From: Megamerina dolium
Lineage: Eukaryota; Arthropoda; Insecta; Diptera; Megamerinidae
Reading direction: 5' to 3'
DNA: 64,000 bases
NCBI GenBank assembly: GCA_963854835.1
Contig: OY978525.1
Span: forward strand, 72,534,128 to 72,598,127
The translations under genes and the position numbers were made by a program. The notes under the pieces are model-generated. The model was given only the letters and a program-made list of their open reading frames with translations. It made no database searches and had not been told where the DNA came from. Shown here in pieces: positions 1 through 9,778 of the stretch. Positions within the stretch are counted from its first letter, which is position 1; each line of letters starts with the position of its first letter.

Positions 1-284
1 GTGTCCATTTAAACTCAATTTTAATTATATATGCTTATATGCTTATATGCTTATATGAATTTGTTGTTTTTTCTTTTTCCTTTATTCCTATTTTAAATAA
101 AGAGAGAATACAACACGGTGAGCAATTTATTATTTCTTGCTATAATATAATATTTGCAAATAAGTTTTTACTAATTCTTCTCTTACAGAGAAGAATTAGT
201 AATTGTTTAAGTTCGCTACAGCTTTATAATGTAGATACTTCAAATTGGGACCCGATAGTAGTATACTTATGTACACAATGATTG
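1..284. other. AT-rich lead-in, no gene recognised
   Basis: AT-rich sequence with a short run of a TGCTTATA-like octamer near positions 29-56 and a perfect 13-bp hairpin (arms 171-183 and 187-199, 3-nt loop). An 80-codon frame at 39-281 shows no recognisable motif. This stretch may be the 5' part of the BEL/Pao gag that follows, too decayed to read. Confidence 0.4.
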
Positions 285-820
285 CCACAACGAACCATTG
301 CTTTGTGGGAACAGGGTATTAAAGATAAATCAGCTTTGCCAAAATGGGAAGATCTTGATGAATTTCTCACGACAAGATCTCGAACTCTCGATTGCGTCGA
401 CGAGTTAAAAGGTACCTGACTTTAATAATAAATCTTGCAATACTAATGTGAACACCACAAGAAGAACAATGAGGACTTACCACGCCAATGTTTCCAAATC
501 AAATTCTACGAATTCTAATTGCGCTCTTTGCGGACAACGGACTTGTCAACGATTTCTTAGTATGCAAGTAGCTGAAAGATACTCAAATGTTAAACGTTTG
601 CAATGCTGTCTTAATTGTCTTTCTAAGGCTCATCAACTAAGAGTTTGTAAGAGTCCATATAGCTGTACAGTGTGCAATAAGCGTCATCATATGCTTTTAC
701 ATATGAATTCTGCTTCTTCATCGGCACAGAATAACCAATCGAGATCACGTCTCATTAATCAACCATCAACTAGCTCAGCAGCGGTTTGGGGTCAAGCACT
801 ACTGCGCCAATAGTGCATCG
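285..820 (+). pseudogene. BEL/Pao-type gag remnant with zinc knuckles
   Basis: Decayed capsid/nucleocapsid gene of a BEL/Pao LTR retrotransposon. Around 330-410 the translation reads LPKWEDLDEFLTTRSRTLD, a segment characteristic of BEL/Pao gag. From about 515 to 715 there is a Cys/His-rich zone (CALCGQRTCQRF, CCLNCLSKAHQLRVC, CTVCNKRHH) matching the unusual knuckle region at the end of BEL gag proteins, which packages genomic RNA in the particle. The frame is interrupted by a stop near 418 and ends at a stop at 811-813, so it cannot make a full gag-pol polyprotein. Protease-like and later pol remnants follow in the same orientation. Family assignment is confident; the subfamily is not resolved. 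Confidence 0.8.
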
Positions 821-1560
821 GTTCCAATGCTGCTTTGGGTCCTCCCTCCAATCAGCCTTTTGTCTTACCTTCTAATGCTCAATCGTGGTCACGTTCCATT
901 GAGTCACGCACCTATCATCAACAAATACAGTCTACTAGCTTATCTACAAGTTACAATTCTCCGAATTTTATCTGGTCTCGAACCAATAGTGTGCTCTTGA
1001 GAACTGTACAGGTACACATTTGTCACATTGATTCATATTATACCGCTTGAGCTTTGATAGATCCAGCATCTGAAGCGCCTTTTATATCAGCTTATACTAA
1101 AGCCAAAATTTCTGGTATTAATCAATCTACATCGGCTCATTCTAGCAAGCTGTGCTCATTTATTCTAGGGTCTCCGAGAGACTCAACTATCCAGATTGAT
1201 ACACTCTCCTTTGTATTGACTCAAATCTCAGGAAGTTTGTCGTGTAGCTCAATAGATCTCCATTTTCAACATGATCTACCGAATCTCACTTGGGCTGAAA
1301 CGATTTATACCCATACATAATTTTTAATGGGATACAGAGGAAGCTGTTAGGAAGTTTAACAGCTCAACAGGCGGTATTCGGATGGGTTCCAACAGATCCA
1401 GTCCCCACCTCTGAAATCCGTATCCGTTCTTCAAACTTTTTCTCGTCTCACTCGCTCATGGCAAAAACTAGGTAGCGCTAATCAAAACAGTTTCGTTGCC
1501 CAGATTGGAGTTATGCGGTGCCATGCTTTTGTGTGACATACTTGACATGCTTTTGGCAGA
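821..1560 (+). pseudogene. BEL/Pao protease region remnant
   Basis: Continuation of the BEL/Pao pol gene in broken frames (835-1050, 1054-1320, then 1320-1560). The peptide ALIDPASEAPFIS at about 1052-1090 lies where the aspartic protease active site is expected. Its layout fits a BEL protease, but the Asp-Ser/Thr-Gly core is not intact. A stop at 1048-1050 sits just before it. From 1320 onward the frame still reads GIQRKLLGSLTAQQAVFGW, which resembles the linker after the protease. The reverse transcriptase palm expected downstream is missing, so a large internal deletion is inferred. Confidence 0.6.
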
Positions 1561-1890
1561 AATAAACATTGGTATTCAGGAAGATTATTATTAAAAAAGG
1601 CTTAAAAAGACGCCCACTACGTGGACAACCTTTGTAGCTAATGGTGTTAGTAAAATTCAGCAAAAACCTTACTCGAAGAATTGGTATTACGTCGATAACT
1701 GCGATAACGCTGCTGATTTGTGCAGTAGAGGTATATCTCCAAAGGAACTATGCGAAAATCTCCTATGGTGGCATAGTCTTAAATGGCTTTGGAAGGATTC
1801 GTCTGAATGGCCATATTCAACTTTCAATATCGATACTTCTATCGAGGCTAAAAAGTTCAAGTGCACACTACATTAATAAACTCTACTGAG
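1561..1890 (+). pseudogene. BEL/Pao pol, end of RNase H / pre-integrase remnant
   Basis: In one frame this reads PLRTWTTFVANGVSKIQ and then a stretch with DNAADLCSRGISPKEL and LLWWHSLKWLW. That is the typical BEL/Pao region between RNase H and integrase, where an N-P-A-D-x-x-S-R-G-like sequence is followed by a Trp-Trp-His segment. The reverse transcriptase core that should lie before it is absent. Flanking frames are interrupted by stops. The protein would have been part of the polyprotein that copies and integrates the element. Confidence 0.7.
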
Positions 1891-3655
1891 GATATTCTTT
1901 ATCGATTTTCATCGTTTTCTTGGGCTCTTCGTGCCATTTCTTATATGCGTCGATTCAATCATTGAACTCATCGAATTTTCAAAAATTCTGTTTGTTACGA
2001 AAGCAAGCCTATCTCACGCGATGGGATTCAAAAGCGAAAACTATATTAATCATGCAGAAGTAGCACTTTCCTTCGGAATACAAATGCCTGCTTGAAAAAA
2101 AGGAGATTAATTCTAAAAGCAATCTTCTATCCTTAAACCCAGTTTTCGATGATGATAACATTATGCGAATGAATGGTTGCTTAATTAATTCTCCAACTCT
2201 TTCAGAGAGCGAAAAGCGTCCAATTATTTTACCGTATAATAGTAAGTTTGCACAACTTCTTGTGGAATTTATACACATCATAACAATTCATGGTGGTAAC
2301 CTTTTGGGTTTACGTCTTCTTCGACATGAGTACTGAATTCCCAAAGCCAAAATGCTCATCAAAACTACTATACACAAATGTAAATCTTGAATATTGGATA
2401 AAAAATGGAATGCCACTCAAATCATGGCTGATTTACCGCCAGAACGTACCATTCTGGAATGGGCCTTTTACAATACTGGAGTATATTTCACGGGGCCCTT
2501 TGATGTAAAACCTTATACTGCCAGAGCTTGTGGTATTACCAAGGGTTACGTATGCATTTTTGTATGCTTTTCTACAAAGGCGATTCACTTGGAGCCTGTT
2601 AGTGATATTTCAACGCCAGGGGTTTTAGCTGCCTCTACCAAATTTGTTTCTCGTCGTGGTTGTCCGACAGCTATCTATTCAGATAATGGCACCAATTTCG
2701 TTGGTGCATCCAAAGTTTTTAAAAAAGAATTCGTTGACTTTCTGAAAGAATTCCGAGATTCCCTTTGCAATAACTTCTCTTTGCAACAACTACAATGGAA
2801 GTTTATCCCCTTCGGGGCACCGCATATGGATGGTCTATGGGTGGCTGGAGTTAAAAGCTTCAAACTCCACTTCCGAAAAATGGCTACGCCTTGTAAATAT
2901 ACCTTTGAGGAACTCGCCACGCTTCTGACTCGCATTGAAGCATGTCTAAACTCACGACCTATAAGTCCTATGTCGGAGAATCCTAATGATATCTCTCTTT
3001 TGACACCTGGGAATTTTCTTACGGAGGGCCCTCTACTAGCGCCTCCTGAACCTAAATTAAAAAAATAAATATGTGTCACTTAAAGCCCCAAAGGTCTCAT
3101 TGGCCGAGCTTCTCTTCCATTACTGTTGTGCGTCTTAAATTTGGACAGTATTAGCAGAACACTTGTGACATCACTTTTTCTGAGCTTTGTCACAGAGTTC
3201 TTTAAGAAGCTTTTTCATGGCAAGTTGTTACTGTCAGAAGAATTGCCAATTGCTTGCCGACAGGTGGGTACCATTCGAAAGAAAAATCTTATCGATATTA
3301 AATTTGTTATGCATCATCCGGGGATTGAACCGCGACCTACAGATCAGAAGGCGAACACACTAACCACTGAGTTACGGTACCCACGCCTCCTGAACCTTCT
3401 TTATCTTATAAGCCCGTCAGCATTATTAATAGATGGCGAAAAATTACGGCTTTAGGCCAACAGGTTTCTTTGAGATGGAAAGAGGAGTATCTTAAGGAGC
3501 TCCATAAACGATACAAGTGGAAATTTCCCACCAGAAACATCGATATCGACGATTTAGTTATTGTTCGCAATGAAAATCTGCCTCCTACATTGTGGCGGCT
3601 AGGTTACATCAAAACTGAACGCGGAGTAATTACTCTTTCATTACTAAATTAATTA
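1891..3655 (+). pseudogene. BEL/Pao integrase, split by a SINE
   Basis: Integrase portion of the same BEL/Pao element. A zinc-binding-like N-terminal region lies at about 2160-2390, with a stop and frameshift. The longest frame (2394-3068) carries the DDE core: YVCIFVCFSTKAIHLE (first catalytic region) and YSDNGTNFVGA (second Asp), followed by PHMDGLWVAGVKSFK, where the catalytic Glu of the family is not obvious because the usual His-x-Gly-Gly-x-Trp-Glu-like segment is altered. The frame is broken at 3054 by a SINE. It resumes at 3398 with a C-terminal domain (VSLRWKEEYLKELHKRYKW, then IDDLVIVRNENLPPTLW) and stops at 3650-3652. Sequence on either side of the SINE reads as one ancestral gene with a 14-bp duplication. 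Confidence 0.85.
3054..3383 (-). mobile_element. tRNA-derived SINE, copy A
   Basis: About 330-bp insertion inside the BEL integrase, flanked by a perfect 14-bp target duplication CGCCTCCTGAACCT (3040-3053 and 3384-3397). On the minus strand it begins with a tRNA-like head: an A-box-like GTAACTCAGTGGTTAG and a B-box-like GGTTCAATCC, the internal RNA polymerase III promoter of tRNA genes. A unique body follows, ending in a GGGGCTTTAAGTG motif and an AT-rich tail at 3054-3070. Length, promoter and long duplication together indicate a SINE, which needs a LINE reverse transcriptase for movement. The same body occurs at 14431-14796 and 36461-36832. Confidence 0.85.
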
Positions 3656-3739
3656 CTCTACCAAACTAGTGTCTTTCTGAAGATTCACTTTCTATTGTTG
3701 TCGTTTTCATTTATTTGTTATGTTTTCTTCCTATTTTTG
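3656..3739. other. AT-rich gap between two BEL remnants
   Basis: Short AT-rich stretch; no LTR boundary or gene can be recognised here. Confidence 0.3.
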
Positions 3740-4525
3740 TTGTTAATCACCTAGATTAAAAAGAGTGCTACAATCGCAACTAATAATAACAAACAATGTA
3801 GGATTTGCAAGCGTAAGCATCCACTTCGCTTTTGTAAGACGTTCCTTCATATGAACTTGGAGAAAAGGTTACGAGATATTTTGTTACATCGTTATTGCTC
3901 GCGATGCTTAGCTCATTCGCATGTTGCAAAAGACTGCAAAAGCAAGCAGCTTTGAAATTACTGTCACTGGAGGCACAATTCGCTCATCCACGGGCATGAA
4001 CGTCTGAGTCCTCAACAAGCACCCGTCCACTATAACTTATGCGATAACTTGCACCGCGATTCAGAGAGTAACTGTGCTCTTCCCTACTGCGCTTGCTCTT
4101 TTTCGACATAACCACGTAAATCATCCAGCAAGAATCCTTTTAGAATTTCGAATTTCGTGGTCGTTGGTGAAACAACTTAATCTACCAACCAGCAATGTGG
4201 ACAAGGCCAACATGGATGTAGGATATCACTGATGTCGTGATACGATGCCAGGCAGCGTATTGAAGTATTTGTGAAAGTCTCTATATCCTTTTCTTTCAAA
4301 ACGCCGTTGGAGCACGTAGACGAATACATAACGGAACCTTTTAGACATTTGCGACTAGCCGATCCGCATTTTTATCGATCGACGGCGGTTGCTATTGTTT
4401 TGGGGTCCGAGGTCTACCGTAATGTAATTAGACCCGGGCTGTTTGCGAACCATGGGTTACCATTAGCTCAAGATTCTTTATTTGGTTGGATCCTTTCTGG
4501 TCCAAGCCATATATAACATCATCGT
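3740..4525 (+). pseudogene. second BEL/Pao gag-protease remnant
   Basis: A different BEL/Pao copy in the same orientation. Around 3790-3960 the translation gives CRICKRKHPLRFCKTF, CSRCLAHSHVAKDC and a stop, matching the Cys/His-rich gag end. At 4271-4516 an 81-codon frame contains RLADPHFYR, VLGSEVYRNVIRPGL and SLFGWILSGP, which correspond to the end of the BEL protease and the linker before reverse transcriptase. The order is therefore gag end, protease end, then truncation. Stops at about 3955 and between the two pieces make it non-functional. It repeats domains already present at 285-1560, so it cannot be a continuation of the first element. Confidence 0.75.
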
Positions 4526-4729
4526 ATTAACAGGGTCCTTACTGGCCCATATCATTGCTTAACAACTACTTGGATTGGGTTCCTTTTTGACCACTTGGAA
4601 GAATGTTAAAAATGTAATCAAAAATATAAATATATTTATTACAATATATCTATTTACAACGTAAATTCCTTTATGAATTCTTTATTTATTTTTTTTTCTT
4701 TTCTTACACACTCGCACATGTATTATATA
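4526..4729. other. AT-rich gap, nothing recognised
   Basis: AT-rich sequence with T-runs; no coding motif or repeat boundary recognised. Confidence 0.3.
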
Positions 4730-5895
4730 CAAGGTGCGACAATTATGTATTAAGACTGCCTCTAGAAAACACAATTAAAATACAATATTTGCTAATTTTC
4801 CGGTATATTTATTCGAAATATTTTCCTCCTGATTCAATACACTTGTTACATCGATTTGATAGCGATTCAAACGCGTGTTCCAGCTCATTTTTCGGAATTG
4901 CCTCCAGTGCCCTCGTCGAAGCCCGTTGTATGGTCTGGATGTCATCAAAAAAGCATCCTTTCAACTTCAATTTCAGTTTTGTGAACAAAAACGAAATCGC
5001 ACGATGCCAAATCAGGTGAATACGGTGGGTGATTCAACACACAGACCTGTGCTGAGCGCTGTGTGACTCGGTGCATTATCGTGCAACAGAGACCAAGATT
5101 TTGGATCGCGGTATTCTGGTCGAATACGACGGATTCCTGACATCAAACGCTTCAAAATTTCGAGGTAACATGCGGAAGTAACTGTTTGACCAGTTGGTAC
5201 AAATTCTTTGAGGATAATTCCTTTGCTATAGAAGAATGTGATGAGCATTGTTTTGATTTTTGATGGAACTTTTCGTGTTTTTTTTGGCTTGTGGTGGGTT
5301 TTTTGATTTCCATTCCGCACTTTGGCGCTTGGTTTCTGGATCGTATTGGAAACACCATGTTTCATCACCCGTAACACTTGTTTTCAGGAAGTTTAGATCA
5401 TTTTCTGCAGCTGCAACTATGTCTCTAGAATGACGGACTCTCATTAATTGTTAGTCCTCGGTCAATGTGTGTGGAACAAATCTCGCGCAGACCTTTGTTT
5501 TGCCCAAATCCTCGTGAAGAATGAGTCGGATAGTTTCTCTGTTGATGTTTAAAGCCTCTTCCATCATTTTCACTGAAGCATTGCGGTCTTCTGTAATAAA
5601 ATCACGAACTTTCTGGATCGCTTCCGGCGTCCGCACTGAAATTGGCCTTTTTTTTTATTTCATCTTCCAGCGACTTTCTGCCATCCACAAACCGTTTATG
5701 CCATATAAAAACATTTGATCTTGATAAACAAGCATCGCCATACGCTTGTTGCATCATTCCGAATGTTTCTGACATAGGTCGCAGGATTGTCTTTTATGAT
5801 TCTCCTGCGAACCTTCGAACGAACCACGCTGTCGTTCTTACACCAACAGCACACTTACGTAAGCATAAGTTTATACATTTAAATATCGAATAAAT
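4730..5895 (-). mobile_element. mariner element, copy 1 (defective transposase)
   Basis: Decayed mariner on the minus strand. Its 3' end reads AAGGTGCGACAATTATG on the plus strand at about 4731 and is shared with the end of the copy at 43690-44788. Minus-strand frames show the helix-turn-helix region (RTPEAIQKVRDFITED, INRETIRLILHEDLG at 5451-5636), the first catalytic region near 5350-5400, and SLLHDNAPSHTA (second Asp) near 5085. The third Asp lies in a separate frame in a SPDLASCDFF-like stretch near 5000. The distance from the second to the third Asp codon is only 79 nt, too short for the DD34D spacing of mariner and out of frame. Further stops and shifts occur at about 5445 and 5640. The transposase cannot be active. 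Confidence 0.85.
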
Positions 5896-5984
5896 ATACT
5901 TTTCAGATAGCAACTTGTGCATTTATTATTATTTTTTTATTTTTTTTTTCTTCATTTATACATAGAACGGAGAGATCGTGGACA
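5896..5984. other. AT-rich gap
   Basis: AT-rich, T-run sequence between the mariner and the capsid-like remnant; nothing recognised. Confidence 0.3.
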
Positions 5985-6290
5985 ACCATTATTATTTACA
6001 ATTTACAATAATTTTAATAAATAAATTTAATACACCATTATTAACAAAGTTAATTTTGTCCCGATTAATATTTTCCACAATTTTACCATCTTTATCTTTT
6101 GCAGTAATTCGTCCTCTAACAAGTAAACTTTTATATGGTAATGTTTTAATGTCTTGAGTATTAATATTTATTTCTATTGGTCTACCATGTTCATTTAAAA
6201 GAGAATTGGATGGTAAATGTTCTTAAAAATCATAAGTTTCTATACCTTTTTCTTCTTTAATAATTGAAGTCTTGTCTTTAATTGTGAAGA
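5985..6290 (-). pseudogene. Polinton/Maverick-like capsid remnant (tentative)
   Basis: A minus-strand frame of about 90 codons reads NINTQDIKTLPYKSLLVRG, then KINFVNNGVLNLF before a stop. It resembles the N-terminal part of the putative major capsid protein carried by arthropod Polinton/adintovirus-like elements, where a ligand-like strand is followed by an N-N-G-hydrophobic stretch. This is pattern recognition only. The fragment is very AT-rich, carries an internal stop near 6220 and ends early. Support comes from context: the same AT-rich composition and a protein-primed-type DNA polymerase remnant begin 0.9 kb away. If the assignment is wrong it remains an unclassified viral-like relic. 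Confidence 0.4.
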
Positions 6291-6475
6291 GTTGAGGGAG
6301 AGATGCCGGTGGGCTCTAGCCACGGTGGTTCCGATACCCTGCTGCAGATGTGGGGATGTGTTGTAGTGGTGACTGGCAGAGAAGTTGTTGTTTTTACTGC
6401 TGCTGCTGCTGATGAGACTGCTGCTGATGAGATTGCTGCTGTTGATACTGGGTATGATGATGAGGTTTTCTCGCG
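6291..6475. repeat. CTG/GAT-rich low-complexity block
   Basis: Positions 6380-6465 are a degenerate trinucleotide tract (repeats of CTG and GAT). It is GC-richer than its surroundings and ends where a LINE fragment begins. It gives a 58-codon open extension to the LINE frame, which is probably accidental. Origin unknown. Confidence 0.5.
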
Positions 6476-7238
6476 TTCAATTCACGAATTTATTAATCTC
6501 AACCAACTAATTCCCCAACATCAGTTTGGATTTAAAAAACAGCACGGCACAATAGCACAAGTCTATCGCATTGTAACTCTGATAAGGAACACTTTTGAAG
6601 AAAAAAAGTATTTCTCAGCTGTCTTTCTTGATATCACTCAAGCTTTCGATAAAGTATGGCACGATGGTCTTATTTACAAACTCAAACTATTACTTAGTAG
6701 CTACCTCACGAAAAGACAATTTCTCGTACATCACAAGGATTAAACAATAAATCCATTGGATATTCACGCTGGCGTTCCTCAAGGAAGCGTTTTGGGTCCC
6801 TTACTGTATCTCTTATACACTTCAGATATGCCCAACAATAACTATACATTCATATCGACCTTTGCTGATGATACGGCAATATTGTGCTCTCGCTCTAACC
6901 CCATCGAAGCAAAATGGCTTATAAAACTCAATGAATCAAAGAGCATACATGTAACCTTCACGCTAAGGCTAGATACATGTCTCTCACTTAAAATTAATGG
7001 CCAATCAGTTCCACAATGTTCCTCAACAAAGTACTTGGGTATTCACCTCGACAGAAGGCTGACATGGAAAAATCAAATAGAGGCAAAGAAAACTCAGATC
7101 AAGCTTAAAATTAATCAGTTACGGTGGTTATTACACAAAAGGTCAAAGATGAATCTCGAATACAAAGTGCTATTATATTGTTAGTTTCTAGGTATTTTAG
7201 AAAGATTCAATAAATGCATAGTATTTAAAAAAAAAATT
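6476..7238 (+). mobile_element. jockey-type LINE, 5'-truncated copy 3
   Basis: Fragment of ORF2 of the jockey-type LINE seen in full at 9584-14193. It begins at the reverse transcriptase segment FINLNQLIPQHQFGFKKQ and continues through AVFLDITQAFDKVWHDG, GVPQGSVLGPLLYLLYTS and TFADDTAILCS (the catalytic FADD). It then jumps to the 3' UTR (GTTAGTTTCTAGGTATTTTAG) and an A-run at 7228-7237. Compared with the full copy it lacks short segments near 6690 and 6910 and all of the region after LEYKVLLY. A stop lies at 6741. The fragment sits inside AT-rich Polinton-like DNA. Confidence 0.9.
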
Positions 7239-7560
7239 GATCACTTAATTGGTAAATATAGAATGGTTTTATGTAATAAGTGTAATCTAAATTTGAAAAT
7301 GCCTAAATTTTTACCAATAATTATTCAAAAAATAAAATTGAATTAACTAAAATTGAATGTGGTAATAGAAACTGTAGAATTAAGATTCATAGATTCTATG
7401 GAATTTATTAATACATCTTTAGATAAAACAGTCAAAAATTTATTAGATGTTAATAATGTATATTGTGTTAAATGTAAACAATTAGAAGCTTTGATTATTC
7501 ATCTTATAAAGCTAATAGTAAGTGTTTATCATGTGCTACAGAAATATATAGCGTATTAAT
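7239..7560 (+). pseudogene. Polinton-like family-B DNA polymerase, N-terminal remnant
   Basis: After the LINE poly-A the sequence resumes in a very AT-rich frame reading LIGKYRMVLCNKCNLNLKMP and, from 7353, ELRFIDSMEFINTSLDKTV. Both pieces match the exonuclease-side region of the protein-primed family-B DNA polymerases found in Polinton/Maverick and adintovirus-like elements. The second lies where a conserved R-F-I-D-S segment is expected. Stops at about 7345 and 7557 break the gene. It continues after a 380-bp interruption at 7940. In an intact element this enzyme would replicate the linear element. Confidence 0.65.
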
Positions 7561-7655
7561 ATGTTTTTTTTCTTCAATTTATTCTATTTATTGCATCTTT
7601 CTTACGAAACTAACAATAATTATTCAAATCTTATATACTAAAAAATACATTTTGT
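7561..7655 (-). mobile_element. short 3'-end fragment of a jockey-type LINE
   Basis: On the minus strand this piece matches the 3' UTR end of the LINE at 9584-14193: the plus-strand words CTTACGAAACTAACAAT and TTCAAATCTTATATACTAAA parallel the reverse complement of positions 14102-14160. It is preceded on the plus strand by a T-run (the A-tail), as expected for a severely 5'-truncated insertion into the polymerase gene. Confidence 0.6.
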
Positions 7656-7939
7656 TGTTTCTACACCAACGTGTACATCATTCAAATAAATTAAAGAAAA
7701 CAAATGTAACATGTGATGTCATGAAGGACATATATAGTAGTAATGAGAGATTATATGAAATATATATTTAAAACATTTTTCCTTTTTAGTCTTTTAATGT
7801 ATTTAAGGTTAAGGAGCAATTTAACACAATTTTAAACTCAAAAAGCACGGAGCATATAAAAACACGTCCGCACTCTTAGTGTGTTGCACATTTAATTAAT
7901 ATTGATCATCTTAAAACTTTAATAATAAGAAGATAACTA
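7656..7939. other. AT-rich insert in polymerase remnant, unassigned
   Basis: AT-rich sequence separating two polymerase pieces. A GCATATAAAAACACG word at about 7852-7866 resembles a TATA box, but nothing downstream supports a gene. Confidence 0.3.
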
Positions 7940-9583
7940 TTATTTCTTTAGAAAAGGTGAATTTATGATCAATATGAAGATTTTTACACAAAATTAAATG
8001 GTAATATTAATAAAAAAGATTATTAATTTGCAAAGAAATTTTGGAATCATTTTAACTGTAAAACATTTAAAGATTATCATGAATGGTATTTAAAATTAGA
8101 TGTTATTTAGTTATCAGATATTTATAGTAATTTTAGAGAAATTTTTTTAAAAATTATAAATTAGACCCTGTTTATTATGTAAGTGCATCACATTTAAGTG
8201 ATTCAACAGCATCAAAATTAACTAAACAATAAATAGAATTATTAAAATTATTAAGATCAGTATGAATATAAAGAAAATGGAAATGGAAATGGTATTATTA
8301 CAATGATGTAGAACAAGTTTATAAATTAAGTAAAGAAGAAGCTGAAAGTAAAAGAATATATGATCCTAAAAAATTAACTAGTTATTTCTTATATTTAGGT
8401 GCAAATAATTTATATGGATGGGCTGTATGTCAAAAACTAAGTGTTAGTGATCATAAATGGTTAAATGAAAATTAAATTAAATATTTGTCAATAATATTTT
8501 GAATTACGATGATGAAAGTGATACTGGTTATAGTTTAGAAGTCGATATTAGTATACCAAATGAATTACATGATTTCTTTAATGACTATGCACCAGCCCCT
8601 CATCATTATAGTCCTAAATATGGAGACTTGTGACCTCTTCAAAAAGAAATGATTTAGAAACGTATTGGTAGAAATCCAAATGATTCCTCTGGAAACGGTT
8701 CGCATCGCGAACATGATAAAAATAAGAAACTAATGTATACTTTATTACCAAAGAAAAATTATGTAATTGATATTAGATTATTAAAAGAATATTTAAAAAT
8801 GGTATAATTTCAACAAACGTTCAGAGGCATGAAATGTAGACAAGAGCATGGTTAAAAAGTTATATTAATAAAAATACTGAATTAAGAAAAGAAGCTAAAA
8901 ATGATTTTGAAAAAGATTTCTTTAAATTGATGAATAATAGTGTATTTGGTAAACAAATGGAAAATGTTAGAAATAGATTAAATGTTACAGTAGTTAAAAC
9001 TAAGAAAATGATGATAAAACTAATAAATAAAAAAACTTATCAATTTAGAAAAGTTATTGATGACAACACATTTGTAGTGTTTGGTAAAAACTCTAAGATT
9101 AAATTAAATAAACCTATATTTGGAAGTCAAAATATTTTAGAATTGTAAAAATTATTAATGTTTAAAATGTACGTTCAATTGAAGAAGAAATATGGAAATA
9201 GGATGAACTGATTAGAAACAGATACTAATTCATTTATTCTTTATTTTGAAGGTAAGCATATTGATATTATTTGAAGAGTGATAGTCATCTTTATGACACA
9301 AGTGATTATATCTATAATTTTCCTATTACTGATTTTAAATTTAACATTATTAAGAAAACACCTGGAAAATTCAAAGATGAATACAATGGGATTACTATTA
9401 GGGAATTATGTGGATTAAGATCTAAAATGTATTCGTTTAAAACTTATTTTGATGAGAAAAGATTTGTAAAGGTATAAAGGAAAATAATATTGAAAGTTAA
9501 CCATAGAAGATTATACGAATTGTTTAGTTAACTTAGAAAATAAGATGAAACTGTTTATAATATTAGATCATATGATGATCATA
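7940..9583 (+). pseudogene. Polinton-like protein-primed DNA polymerase (palm remnant)
   Basis: Decayed family-B (DNA_pol_B_2 type) polymerase. Readable pieces in order are YSNFREIFLKNYKLDPVYY (8125-8180), a motif A region YLGANNLYGW (8392-8421), DYAPAPHHY near 8590, motif B FKLMNNSVFGKQMENVRNR (about 8921-8980) and motif C TDTNSF (9218-9235). The C-terminal segment LYDTSDY...GKFKDEYNGITIRELCGL...MYSF follows at 9290-9440. Motif A has Gly where the catalytic Asp belongs, and motif C has Asn in place of its second Asp, so two metal-binding positions are lost. Many stops and frameshifts separate the pieces. A LINE interrupts the gene at 9584 and a last piece lies at 14194-14340. The composition is much more AT-rich than the neighbouring LINEs. 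Confidence 0.8.
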
Positions 9584-9778
9584 CGTGAAAGTCACCAATA
9601 AGAGTGGACGTGTTTGATAGAGTCGGTAAAGTGATTGTTTTCGGTAAAAAAAAAAATTTTAATATTTTGCGAAAAGACGCTAAGAAACTCAGGGAGTTAT
9701 TTCGGAGATTTTTTTTTTTTTTTTTTAGAAAAAAAAATAAAATAAAATAATATCGTTTGCAAACATTTTGTTTATAAT

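Noticed and set aside
6303..6470. New N-terminal domain fused to the LINE RT
   Set aside because: The stretch is a CTG/GAT trinucleotide tract that happens to be in frame; the full-length LINE copies have nothing like it.
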